NCBI GenBank assembly: GCA_027924585.1 | Contig: BSBM01000606.1 | Location: 11,413,501-11,477,500, forward strand | Length of the DNA stretch: 64,000 nt | Direction of reading: 5' to 3' | DNA from: Larix kaempferi | Taxonomy: Eukaryota; Streptophyta; Pinopsida; Pinales; Pinaceae | Part shown: positions 11,900-22,547 of the stretch, piece by piece | Layout: each line of letters starts with the position of its first letter | How positions within the stretch are numbered: the stretch's first letter is position 1 | The notes under the pieces: generated by a model | The model's database searches: none | What the model was told of the DNA's origin: nothing | The model's input: the letters and a program-made list of their open reading frames with translations, nothing else | Made by a program: the position numbers and the translations under genes

Positions 11900-12793
11900 T
11901 GTAACATACCAAAAATCGCAAAATAAAAAAAAAAATTGTTATAGCCTATTTTATGAGATAAATGCTATCTGCGGAATAGTAATTTGTTAACTAAATGATG
12001 ATAGGCACTTTATAAATTGTTGTGTTTATTTTTAAATATAAACACATACTTTATTGTAAATGAAATGCAACAGAACAGGGTTTATTTCAATATGCATGAA
12101 GATCTGGTAACAATACTGATAAATTGTTTGCATATTTATTAAGGGATTCCTACAGGGTGCCCTTAGGTTTACTTATCTTTGATAGCTAAAGCATTGGATT
12201 CTTTCTTCACAGATCTGCAGGTGAGGTAAGAGAGTAATTCCAGTTTTTACAAGACAAGTTATAAGCTTCCGCTTGTCATCTCTATGTTTAAGATAATTAT
12301 GTAATCTGCCATGTAAGAAGATACTGATGGTATGTAATTTCGATTTCCACTTCGTCGTCTCTGCATCATCTTTATGGTACTGTTTGATTTTGTTGCTAGC
12401 AGTGTTATGCATTATACTTTTTGTTCCTATTGGCAGGATTAGTAGATTACAGCTTGGTTTAACAGTCTGAAAATGCGACCAAAAAGATCTTATGAAAGAT
12501 ATAGTCCTCCTTAGAATTAAGTAATTTTCCTAGAAGTGACGGCTGCGATATAATAAGTCTTGAAATCTTATAGAAATGAAGTTCTTCTATTTCGATTTGT
12601 GTACAAGGTATTACTAGACAAAAATCATATACGTCACCTAGGGTTTGGGTCAAACCCTAGTTATGTAATGTGCTCCTAGCTATTATTGTAATGCATGTTT
12701 AAAGAATGCAAGCTATAGTACGAAGGCATTAAATAGATATTAAGTTCACACTTGATATATAAAATATATCGATTTCATAGTTGTGGTAATCTA

Positions 12794-14098
12794 TGTGTTG
12801 GGCCCTGGAATTGTCCATTTTTCCATCATTTATCGACATACCTTTCATCCATTTTCTTACCATTATTTCTCATTTACCATTCCATTTTTTATCCATTTGT
12901 TGTAGATACGTGTTGAACAACCTGCTACTTCCATTGATGTTTTAAGTGGTTAATAGTGATTATTTTCCTTTATCTTTGATGAATTAATAGACTATTATGC
13001 ATAATTTTACTAATGATAGTTTGTGGAGTGAGTTGTCACGTACAGGACGCTCATAGCTAGCTGTTACAACTTTAACCAAAAACGCGTGCCACATAAGAAC
13101 ACCCTAATTCACGTCTTGATGTGCGGGCCGATGGAAACAAATATCACAAATCCGAGACATGGTTTTTGTGCGTAACATCCTCATTTACATGAGTCGCAAG
13201 GAAATCGCCAAACAAAGCTACGGTTTGCGATATGCAGGTGGTTCTTGGAGAGGGTATTTTCCAGATTTGGTGTTGCGGGTGGTTCCAAAATTGCGAGCAG
13301 TTACGGCCGTGTTTCAGCTGTTGGAGATCACAAGTTGGGGGTTCAGTTCTTCATTTTCAGGAGATAATTTTATGTATAAATATGTAATCCATCTCATTGA
13401 GAGGGATGATAGATTGATAGAGATTAAACATGATAGATTAGGCAGGATAGGAGATGTAAGATAGGAGAGAACACAATGTTATGATGTAGGATTTGATCCA
13501 GATTTGTTGTAATTCTTCCATTATGATAATACATGCTGGCAGTTTCTTAATTCTGGAGTTGTAGACTTTTATTGTGGATATTCAGCTCTGCTCAGTGGAG
13601 GAAGGGCCCTCTTCCTTGAGCAGATGCTAGTAGTGTTAATTGTAAGTGTTTTATTTTGTAGATCTGTTAATTGTTAACTCATGCTTTCATTCATTAGATT
13701 TATCATAGTTGTTTTATTATTCAGTTCATGTTTTATTCATTTGATTTATCATAGTGTTCTTCTGTTAATTCATTTTGATAGATCATTGGCCAACTTAGCA
13801 TTGCTTTTAGGTTTATGTAATTAGATCTTATTTCATGATAATTTATTTTGTTAAAGTGTGATTAGATTTACAGTGTGAGTTTATGAATAGGATGAGGATT
13901 GATTTACGTTCAAGCATGTGTGATCTAGTCTACAAACAATCACGATTGCATACCAATAGATAACAATGTCAGGTAGAAATTGTACTCGCATATATTTTGC
14001 ATGATAGCTTTGAAATAAAAGACTTCCTTGGGTTGATAATTTATGTTTAGCACTCTGCATGTTAAGTTTTAATTAAGTGGCATATAGTGGGCACGACA
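12794..14098. repeat. 1.3-kb segment present only in the left LTR of gypsy A
   Basis: Flanking sequence matches the right LTR up to 12792 and from about 14101. The segment starts TGTGTTGGG, ends CACGACA, and is bordered by CTAT at 12791-12794 and 14099-14102. It carries a TATAAATATG word near 13375 and the hairpin-like GAAGGGCCCTCTTCC near 13602. It could be a small inserted LTR-type element, since it has TGT...ACA ends, or original LTR sequence deleted from the right copy. The flanking duplication is too short to decide. Confidence 0.45.
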
Positions 14099-16881
14099 CT
14101 ATGGAGACTATGCGAGTATTAATGAGGAAATAATGTATGTAAACCCTATGGTTGGGATAATCCTTACAAACATGTGCTATAAAGGCTTAGAACAAAGTTA
14201 ATGCTCTTAGCGTAATTACAAGAGTCGTGATAAATTTTGAATTTGTGTTTAAAACTTCGTGGTACTATGGTGTCAACATTTCTATACTATGAATGATAAC
14301 TTATAACATCTCCTTTCTCGAATAATGAGGTGGGTAAAAACCTAAGGCAATTCTTACCATAGCATAAGTGATGCATTCACGGATTCAATTGGAAGGTTAG
14401 AGTATGGGAGAACTATCCGACAGGATGCTTGAAAGTAGGGTTTTGTTTCTATTGAAAAATCGTGACTCCCTTGCCCGGAATCGATGGTGAAACCTCTGGT
14501 TATTATTGTTATTTTAGCTCGGATTTAAGGGATAGACAGTGTGTGTAAGATTTTAGTCAGCAACTATCAATGAAGTCTTTTAAATGAGGGTCTTCATACT
14601 GCTGCTGTTGGATGGATTCGAGTTTGGTTTTTGTGCTTGAATCTCCAACATTCAAGCTTCTGAACTTCAAGGTAATGTATTTAGTTTTCTAAGAATGAAC
14701 TGTAAAATGTTGTATCATTTTATATTATGGTGAAGTCATAGAGGTTTTGACTTAAACAAAATGCTATGGTTTTGTTGCAGGTAAAAGTTATATCGATTCT
14801 GCGTGCTGCGACTGTTGAAAGCTCCAAGGAGATTTGGTCTCGCTTTCACCAGTAAGCCTCAGTGGCATAACCCGTGTGGGTGCTCCTGTCATGAAATATG
14901 CAGACCTGGCTTCTTCCATTACAAGAATACGTTGGGTTCTTGTCAACGATGTGTCCATAGTTGAATTAGTTTTTTTTTTGTGCCTGTAATAAGGATACTC
15001 ATCGATTTAGAAAGGGCTGAGGAAACAATGTAAAGGTTATTATAATTTTTGTGTAGTGTTTTGTTTTAAAATTTTGACCTGGATAATGAACCTCTGTTAA
15101 AAAGAGGGTTTTTAACTTTGACGAGTTCCAAAATATGAATTATTTCCAAAACTTTGTTGCTATTTAAATGTTTAGCTTCGTCGATAAGGGTAGTTGAAAT
15201 TCATCCTATTTTGTTTTGATAACTGTGTATGGAAAACACTACTACTGTTTATAAATCAATGTTTTAAATACAAAAGATGGCTTTGGCCGGATGCCTTGTC
15301 ATTGAGTTTGCGCTTGGCCTGCTAACGTGACCTGTAACTCGTCGATGATAAGAGAAAGCACAATGTTTTGGCAACCTCTGTGTTTATTTGAGTTATAAAT
15401 ATCGACGGGTGAATGTTTTTTGTGAAACAATAGTACAATTGTTGTTTAATTGTACAATATGTAGTCGAAAATGTGGATGAGGCTTGTGGTATGGATATGC
15501 TTCATTAAAAACAGTGTTGTTGCATATTAAAGAATAGGAAGATATTCCTAATACTAGGGTTTAGCCTTTGTCTGGAAATAAAAGTTTAACAAGACTATTA
15601 GTTGTGATCTCGGCAGAAGCTTGTATTCACTAACTCCTTTAGTTGTTTTGATAAGTCAATTTTAAATGCTCTACATGCATGATTAGGGTTTAAACGTTTC
15701 TTATCTTTGTTTTGTTTATGAAAAGGGGAAAGTTTACTATGAGTAAAGAAAGAAAAAATGATAGAGAGCTTGTTCATCTAGCTCGATTCTGTAACAACAT
15801 TTGAAATTGCGTTTTTAAAGTTGTATGTACATGTGAAAGGAAAAACATTAAACCCTAACTCTATGATAAGAGAATTTGTTTGATTATCTACTCTGTGTGT
15901 GCAGTAATAGAAATATCAGTAGTAACAGGAAATTTGACAGAATTTAAGATGTAAATATTTCAGAAACCCTAAGTTGGTAATATGATGTTTCTTGATTTTC
16001 TATCAGTCCTATATGTACGATAATGATAACAACAACAACTATAGTTATTCTCTTGAATTTAAGCATTTGGGAAACAAATAAAAAGAATAGAAATGGATTA
16101 TTTGTCTACTATAAACTCTATTATCTCTCTTAAATAAATTTACTGTCTTTATGGAAAGAACAGAAGTAAGAATAATACTGTGAGTAAAATACAGTAGATA
16201 ATCCTAATTAATATCAGCAGATAATTTAACAGAGCATATTAAATAATACTTCCATCACCATGGAAGTTTGCCTATCAAATCTAATCTACCTTAATCTGTT
16301 TGTATACTGGAGTACGATGCTGTTCCTTTTGAGTGGGAAAAAATATAGAAGCTAATTCATTCAATCATTTCAATTTTATACAGAATCATTGACTTACACA
16401 GAAACCAAAATGACTTATAAAAATAAACAATGAAAGTTTAATAGACAACAGTACTGTAAATAAACAAGTTACAGATAATAGAATTTAAAATAAAACAGAT
16501 AAGACAATAGAACTTGTAATTTACGATAGGGCCGACAAACACCCAAGGAGGCCTATTCCTCCCAACCCGTTTCAGAAGAAGCAACTCAATTGCTAACTTC
16601 TAATGAACCCCCGAGCCTGCTTACTGATCCAGTAAGTGGGTGGAATCTGTGTATAAGCAAGGCACTCATAAATACCTTCTCCACTTAGTATCAACCTCCT
16701 GAAAAATGCCTTCTCCACTCAGCATCAACCTCCTGAACTCAATAAGAGTTTGGCAGACTCACAACATGATCAACAACAACATATCCCTTCATCAAATCTC
16801 TCGGTTGCAAACATAGCAAAACCCCAAGGTAAATTTCCTCGTCAAGAAAAGTGATGAACCCTAGTTCAATATTTGATGGCT

Positions 16882-16891
16882 ATTATATAGA
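16882..16891 (-). promoter_or_regulatory. TATA box of gypsy A LTR (also at 33985-33994)
   Basis: Minus-strand TCTATATAAT occurs at the same place in both LTRs, about 360 bp after the LTR start, with matching flanks (GGCAGTC upstream, AGCCATCAAATATTG downstream). This fits a U3 promoter; the start site is not visible. Confidence 0.5.
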
Positions 16892-17252
16892 CTGCCTAGG
16901 TCTTTTAGTGGTCAGTTTGGAATAAATGAGCCTCAAGCTCCAGTCCCATCTTTCAGGGCACTATGACCACATTTCAGGGAGTTGTCCCATAACAATAGCT
17001 AGTTAGTTGCATCATGATGCTGCCACTTGTCCATTGCCTTCTACCCCAGATTCCATTCCACCTAGTGGATCAGTAACCACTCTTTCAACAGTCCTCTTAG
17101 GTGTTTGTCTCCTATTTTATTTATTTAATAATAATATATTGTGCAAATTACAGTCATCCTTGGACACCTATCCAATATAAAGTTTATAATAAAGGTTATC
17201 ATAATGTTTCTAAACACAAAATGTTTTCCAGCTTAAAGGGTATGTTACAAAC

Positions 17253-17265
17253 ACCCCCTCTGAAG
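17253..17265 (-). other. Gypsy A polypurine tract
   Basis: On the minus strand CAGAGGGGGT ends three bases before the 3' LTR, the position expected of the plus-strand primer. It sits beside the chromodomain stop codon region. Confidence 0.65.
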
Positions 17266-17288
17266 CTCAACATCGTCTTCGATGTTGC

Positions 17289-17888
17289 TTATTCATCATC
17301 AAGTTCCTTATGGAACAGAACTGAATATGTTTCCCACATATTACTTTCCAGGTCCCAAGTAGCTTAATTAGGGATAAGGTGCTTCCATTGCACCTTTACC
17401 TACCCTATGGTGCGATTCCGAAGCATAATTTCCCTCTTGTCTAGAATACAGTCTGGTTCCACCTGAAAATCTGCTTCAGGTTCCACCTGTATGTCATTCC
17501 AATTCAGCACATGAGTAGCATCGTGCACATACTTCTTTAAAATAGAAACATGAAAAACATTGTGGATTTTTAAATTGTATGGCAATGCCAATTGATATGC
17601 AACAACTCCTATCCTTGATAGGATTTCAAATGGTCCACAATACCTTGGTGCTAATTTAGCACAACTTCCAAGCTTCAAAGAATTTTTCTTGGGCATTAAC
17701 TTTATGGAAACATGGTCTCCTACCTGAAATTCTCTTTCTGTGTGTTTCAAATCAGCATAGCTTATCTGTCGATCTTGGGAAACTTTTAAGTTACCTTGAA
17801 CCTCTTTCACGATTAGCTCCATTTCTTTCAATAGATCTAGTCCTAACATGAACTTGTCTATAGGATTATCCACGAAATTGGAGTACAA
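17289..17888 (-). pseudogene. Gypsy A integrase C-terminal domain and chromodomain remnant
   Basis: The open frame 17888-17400 gives the integrase C-terminal module: the [11 protein letters not shown] beta-barrel start, [12 protein letters not shown], then VAYQLALP and [12 protein letters not shown]. These are typical of Ty3/gypsy integrases. The same frame passes a TAG at about 17397 and continues VKVQWKHLIPN, another TAA, then ATWDLE..MWETY and a natural TAA at 17289. That tail matches the VQW....P..ATWE pattern of chromodomains fused to chromoviral integrases, which guide integration toward certain chromatin. The chromodomain therefore has two stops, and a frameshift separates this part from the catalytic core. 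Confidence 0.75.
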
Positions 17889-18392
17889 AATTTTCTTCCA
17901 TACAAAATTTCAAATGGACTTAACTTAGCAGATGCTTGATAATTATTATTGTAGGCAAATTCTGCTAAGTGCAAGTAATCTTCCAACTTAGATGGTTGAT
18001 CTTTAACATATAATCTCAACATATTTTTCGAAATCTAATTTACTCTTTCTGTTTGACCATTAGTTTGTGGGTGGAAAGAAGTGTTGAAATTCAACTTAGT
18101 ATTTAATCCTTTAAACAATGTTGTCCAAAAGTTACTAGTGAACTTAGAATCTCTATCTGAAATAATTACCTTTGGAATTCCATACAAGCAAAAAATTTGC
18201 TTCATGAAAATATCTGCAATGTTAGAAGCCTTGAAAGTAGTTTTAACATGAATAAAATGAGCAGCTTTGCTAAGTTTATCAACAACAACCATAATTGAGT
18301 CATTTTGCTTCTGATTTTTAGGCAAACCTGTAATAAAGTCAATGCTTATCATCTCCCATTTCCATTCTGGAATTGGTAAGGGCTGCAATAGC
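17889..18392 (-). pseudogene. Gypsy A integrase catalytic core
   Basis: The 117-codon frame 18388-18035 reads PLPIPEWKWEMISIDFITGLP, SDRDSKFTSNFW and HPQTNGQTERVN. This gives the three acidic residues of the DD(35)E centre: D of SIDF, D of SDRD and E of QTER. A TAG follows VN where the family has Gln, then a frameshifted stretch with LEDYLHLAEFAYNN leads to the C-terminal domain. The zinc-binding N-terminus is 7.8 kb away at 26174 because the copia derivative was inserted at 18393. The catalytic residues themselves remain intact. Confidence 0.8.
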
Positions 18393-18995
18393 TGTTAAAA
18401 TTCAATATGCTAAAACAGAAAATAGCAGCATTACATTCCATTTCACAATAATAGCATATACAGGATCACTGAAGAAACAACAAGCACCGCATGAACACAA
18501 GAGACAGAGATTTATCCTGGGAAACCCTCATGGGGTAGAAAACCCAGCAAAGCTTCCTCAATATAGATGACCAGCAATATACAAAGATTAAACCCTGAGA
18601 CATGATCTCCTCCTCCACAATATCAGACCTCTCCTCCACAAGTGCATTATCCTCAAGTGAGTGAGTGTGTGTAATGAGGAATACACCTCCTCTATTTATA
18701 CACTACTCCGACTTTTCCTTTACACAAGACATGTAGGCTCGTATTTAACCAATGGCTTAAATACCCCACTACAACTGACTGGGCCAACCCCTCTAGGGTG
18801 GTCTAATAACCCTTTGACCCACATAACACATACAGGGCCAACTCCCACTAGGGAAGTCTAATAACCTGAGTTACCACATTCCGATGGAGGAATAAACATC
18901 TCCGGATATACAATAAGATCTTCACGGAGGAATGAAACATCTCCGGAATAATAAAGTACAATTATAATATTCTTTGAAGTTACAATATCTCAACA
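18393..18995 (-). repeat. Copia derivative 3' LTR (603 bp)
   Basis: It aligns almost base for base with 25572-26173. On the minus strand a TATA-like GTATAAATA is seen at plus 18693-18701, matched at about 25871-25880 in the other LTR. Ends are TGTT...AACA. Short open frames in the LTR are incidental. Confidence 0.92.
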
Positions 18996-19006
18996 CTCCC
19001 CCTTAA
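18996..19006 (-). other. Copia derivative polypurine tract
   Basis: Minus-strand TTAAGGGGGAG lies directly against the 3' LTR, the expected place of the plus-strand primer. It confirms the orientation. Confidence 0.75.
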
Positions 19007-19259
19007 CGAGAAGGATATTATAACAGCATCTGCACGAACAAGGAGTCATCAACATCATACATGATACATCTATAAATCATTGGAAGCTTTCTCAACATCA
19101 TTAGTAACTCAACTAGTTACTGGAACATCTTCAATACTAGAACATCAACATCTTCAGTACTGAGTCTTTATCTTCTGCAGCACTCGAACAGCTACAATAA
19201 CATCAACATATGAATCCTCACGATCATCAGCATCATCATCATACGATCATCAGCATCGG

Positions 19260-19429
19260 GATCATCTCGATCTACAGCATCTGGATCATCACGATCTACA
19301 GCATCTGGATCATCTCGATCTACAACATCTGGATCATCTCGATCTACATCATCTGGATCATCTCGATCTACAGTATCTGGATCATCACGATCTACAACAT
19401 CTAGATCATCTGTATTAGTATCCACACCA
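19260..19429. repeat. 24-bp tandem array
   Basis: The word GATCATCTCGATCTACA returns every 24 bp from 19260 to 19380, six full copies, with a partial one at 19404. Because 24 is a multiple of three, the minus strand stays open across it (19494-19192) and would read an eight-residue acidic unit, VDRDDPDA, over and over. There is no evidence it is translated. Confidence 0.85.
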
Positions 19430-19430
19430 A

Positions 19431-19690
19431 TACATCTATCATCGAAATATGTATTCTTACTAATACATCTATCATCAAAAGCATGTATTCTCACTTAATA
19501 CATCTATCATCAAAAGCATGTATTCTCACTAATACATCTATCATCAAAAGCATGTATTCTCACTTAATACATCTATCATCAAAAGAATGTATTCTCACTA
19601 ATACATCTATCATCAAAAGCATGTATTCTCACTTAATACATCTATCATCAAAAGAATGTATTCTCACTAATACATATATCATCAATACAT
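19431..19690. repeat. 34/35-bp tandem array with 69-bp higher-order period
   Basis: TACATCTATCATC begins units at 19431, 19464, 19499 and onward, about eight in all. Unit length alternates between 34 and 35 bp because endings alternate between CACTAA and CACTTAA. Later GCATG and GAATG variants alternate too, so the array grew by copying dimers. Confidence 0.85.
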
Positions 19691-19764
19691 AGCAGCATAA
19701 CTGCAACACACATGATCATATTATAGGATGATCAATCCTGCTCTCCTTAGGACATAGGTCCATG

Positions 19765-19960
19765 GATGATGCAATCCTGTCATGTACCTTTTGAACCGAA
19801 GTCCAGGGACGATCCAGTCCTATCATGTACCTTTTGAACCGAGGTCCAGGGACGATCCAGTCCTATCATGTACCTTTTGAACCGAAGTCCAGGGACGATC
19901 CAGTCCTATCATGTACCTTTTGAACCGAAGTCCAGGGACGATCCAATCCTATCTTTCAAT
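19765..19960. repeat. 43-bp tandem array
   Basis: The sequence GTCCAGGGACGATCCAGTCC with TATCATGTACCTTTTGAACC recurs every 43 bp, about four to five copies. The GACGATCCA word is shared with the neighbouring 88-bp array, so the two probably have a common origin. Confidence 0.8.
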
Positions 19961-19989
19961 TCTCGGAGACCTCATGTCTACAGCTCAAT

Positions 19990-20870
19990 TCAAAGCACTA
20001 AAGTTCAAGGACGATCCAATCCCCTTACCTGTTCATTTAGGATTTTGTTCTCGGAGACATCATGTCTACGACTCAATTCAAAGGACTAAAGTTCGGGGAT
20101 GATCCAATCCCCTTACCTGTTCATTCAGGATTTTGTTCTTGGAGACATCATGTCTACGGCTCAATTCAAAGGACTAAAGTCCGAGGACGATCCAATCCCC
20201 TTACCTGTTCATTCAGGATTTTGTTCTCGGAGACATCATGTCTACGGCTCAATTCAAAGGACTAAAGTCCGACGACGATCCAATCCCCTTACCTGTTCAT
20301 TCAGGATTTTGTTCTCGGAGACATCATGTCTACGGCTCAATTCAAAGGACTAAAGTCTGAGGACGATCCAATCCCTTTACCTGTTCATTCAGGATTTTGT
20401 TCTCGGAGACATCATGTCTATGGCTCAATTCAAAGGACTAAAGTACAAGGACGATCCAATCCCCTTACCTATTCATTCAGGATTTTGTTCTCGGAGACAT
20501 CATGTCTATGGCTCAATTCAAAGGACTAAAGTCCAAGGACGATCCAATCCCCTTACTTGTTCATTCAGGATTTTGTTCTTGGAGACATCATGTCTACGGC
20601 TCAATTCAAAGGACTAAAGTCTGAGGACGATACAATCCCCTTACCTGTTCATTCAGGATTTTGTTCTCGGATACATCATGTCTACGGCTAAATTCAAAGG
20701 ACTAAAGTCCGAGGACGATACAATCCCCTTAACTGTTAATTCGGGATTTTATTCTCGGAGACATCTGTCTACGAATCACTTTAGGACTAAAGTCCACGGA
20801 TGATACAATCCTCTTCTTTCTCGGAGACATCTGTCTATGGCTCACTTTAGGACTAAAGTCCAGGGATGAT
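19990..20870. repeat. 88-bp tandem array
   Basis: GGACTAAAGT occurs at 20083, 20171, 20259, 20347, 20435, 20523, 20611 and 20699, exactly 88 bp apart. Shorter, more diverged units follow at 20783 and 20849. Each unit contains GACGATCCAATCCCC, TTCATTCAGGATTTTGTTC and GGAGACATCATGTCTACGG. Plus-strand frames seen here are products of the repetition. Confidence 0.92.
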
Positions 20871-21495
20871 TCAATCCCCAAATGTCCACCAAGGACTTCA
20901 TTCTTGAAGACATACGTCTACGGCTCTCTTGAGGGTGATGAAATCCTATCATGTCCACCAAGGACTTCATTCTCAAAGACATACGTCTACAGCTCTCTTG
21001 AGGATGATGCAATCCTATCATGTCCACCAAGGACTTCATTCTCGAAGACATACGTCTACGGCTCTCTTGAGGATGATGCAATCCTATCATGTCCACCAAG
21101 GACTTGATTCTCGAAGACATACGTCTACGGCTCTCTTGAGGGTGATGCAATCCTATCATGTCCACCAAGGACTTCATTCTCGAAGACATACGTCTACGAC
21201 TCTCTTGAGGATGATGCAATCCGATCATATCCACCAAGGACTTCATTCTCGAAGACATACATCTACGGATCTCTTGAGGATGATGCAATCCTATCATGTC
21301 CACCAAGGACTTTATTCGTGAAGACATACGTCTACGTCTCTCTTTAGAACATATGTTCAAGGATGATGCAATCCCCTTGTCACCTTTGACCCTGTCTAAG
21401 GACCATCCACCAACCTCTCTGTCGGCATCACTAATATAGGTATCCTCATCATCGACCTCACTGTCGATGCAGGCAATCTCATCATGAATTATCAC
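20842..21495 (-). repeat. 69-bp tandem array with an open 23-residue repeat frame
   Basis: CACCAAGGACTT recurs at 20887, 20956, 21025 and onward every 69 bp to about 21310, some seven copies. As 69 is 23 codons, the minus strand is open for 217 codons from 21495. It carries about seven copies of a 23-residue unit containing MSSR[MI]KSLVDMIGLHHPQES. The N-terminal 50 residues lie outside the array and are acidic (IDSEVDDEDTYISDADRE). It is either a chance consequence of a period divisible by three or a repeat protein of the element. I favour chance, since the neighbouring 88-bp and 43-bp arrays do not keep a frame. Confidence 0.6.
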
Positions 21496-21749
21496 ATCAC
21501 TCCCCCTTTCAAGGAGGATGCTTCTAAACTATATTAATTTTGTCTCGGAAAACTTTATTTGAGGTAGAGGTTTGGTTAGTACATCGGATCGGTAGAATTT
21601 TGGTTAGTACATTGGTAACTTGTTACAAATTCAAACTTTTGGTTCCTTTCTGCACCATATCTTGGAACACTAGATTCTCTGCCATCTTGATACAACTCTT
21701 TTTGTCACATAGGATCATAGTTGGGTCTATCTCTAAGTCAAACAATCCT

Positions 21750-22547
21750 GAATCCATATTGTTTCATAACTTAGCAGATCGAGAAGCCATATATTCTACT
21801 TGTGCTAAGAGCCACACTATATTCCTTCCTTCTAAACCATGAGATCATGGCTGATCCCAGACAGTAACATCCACTCGATGTGCTCTTCCTGTCTAATACA
21901 ATTTCTGCCCAATCAACATCTGTGTAGCCATCTGAAGTCATGATCTCTAAGATAACATAGATCAAAGTCTATCGTATCCTTTAGGTATTTCATCACATGC
22001 TTTGCAACTAACAGGTGAACACATCTGGTTTCCACTAGATACTGACACAAGGTGTTCACAGCAAAGCATATAGTTGACCTAGTATTTGTTAGACACATCA
22101 ATGACTCAATATTTTGTCTGTACAGAGTTCTATCCACTAACTCTGATGAGTCATCTGATAACAACTTCAAGAGTGGCCATTCCAACACATCAATTCCTTT
22201 TAATGTTTCTCAGCATACTTTCCTTGGTTGAGAAAGATTCCTTCTGAGCCTTGTCATACTTCCAGACCTAGGAAGTAATGTATCAATCTGAGATTTTTCA
22301 TTTTCATTTCTTCAGCCATCTTCTTCTTTATTTTCATGATCTGTTTCTCATTCCTTGTCAGAAATAGATCATTGTCATACAATAATGGTATGATAGGTTC
22401 ATTATCCACAACCTTAAGGTAAAGGCTAGGAACAACTTTACTTTTGGTAAAGCCCAAGCTTATCAAGAAACTGTCAATTCTCCCTTTGTGACTGAACATC
22501 ATGCACACTCTGCATTGAATGATCTTCTGCATATCTATCTGTGCCAT
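21750..22547 (-). pseudogene. Copia-type reverse transcriptase end and RNase H (broken)
   Basis: The frame 22547-22254 reads GFTKSKVVPSLYLK, then LLYDNDLFLT and MKNLRLIHYFLGLEV. These match the copia RT segment that normally holds the YVDD active site and the L..YFLGIE block; here YVDD has become YDND, which loses one catalytic Asp. A second frame, 22188-21913, gives the YRQ..ESLMCLTNTRSTICFAVN segment and the RNase H connection. A third, 21965-21771, gives the GYTDVDWA, RKSTSSGC and SWFRRKEYSVALST blocks of copia RNase H. After another shift VEYMASRSA (about 21800-21770) completes it. The upstream two thirds of RT and all of gag, protease and integrase are gone. Confidence 0.8.

Larger units (their letters stand above)
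11900..17249 (-). repeat. Gypsy A 3' LTR (5350 bp)
   Basis: This LTR aligns closely by eye with 29878-34353 over almost its whole length. Two large differences stand out. About 1.3 kb (12794-14098) is absent from the right copy. A 432-bp block of the right copy (30980-31411) is missing at 14309/14310. Together they account for the 874-bp length difference. Open frames inside, including plus 13159-13464, lie in unpaired or unconserved sequence and are not supported as genes. Confidence 0.92.

Noticed and set aside
13159-13464. 101-codon plus-strand frame in the left gypsy A LTR
   Set aside because: It lies in the segment missing from the other LTR and has no recognisable motif.
19868-20617. 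Several plus-strand frames of 60-85 codons with similar repeated sequence
   Set aside because: They arise because the 88-bp unit repeats; the frame changes from unit to unit since 88 is not a multiple of three.
19431-21350. Regularly spaced repeats resembling a CRISPR array
   Set aside because: The whole unit repeats, with no unique spacers, and the setting is a plant retrotransposon. These are ordinary tandem repeats.
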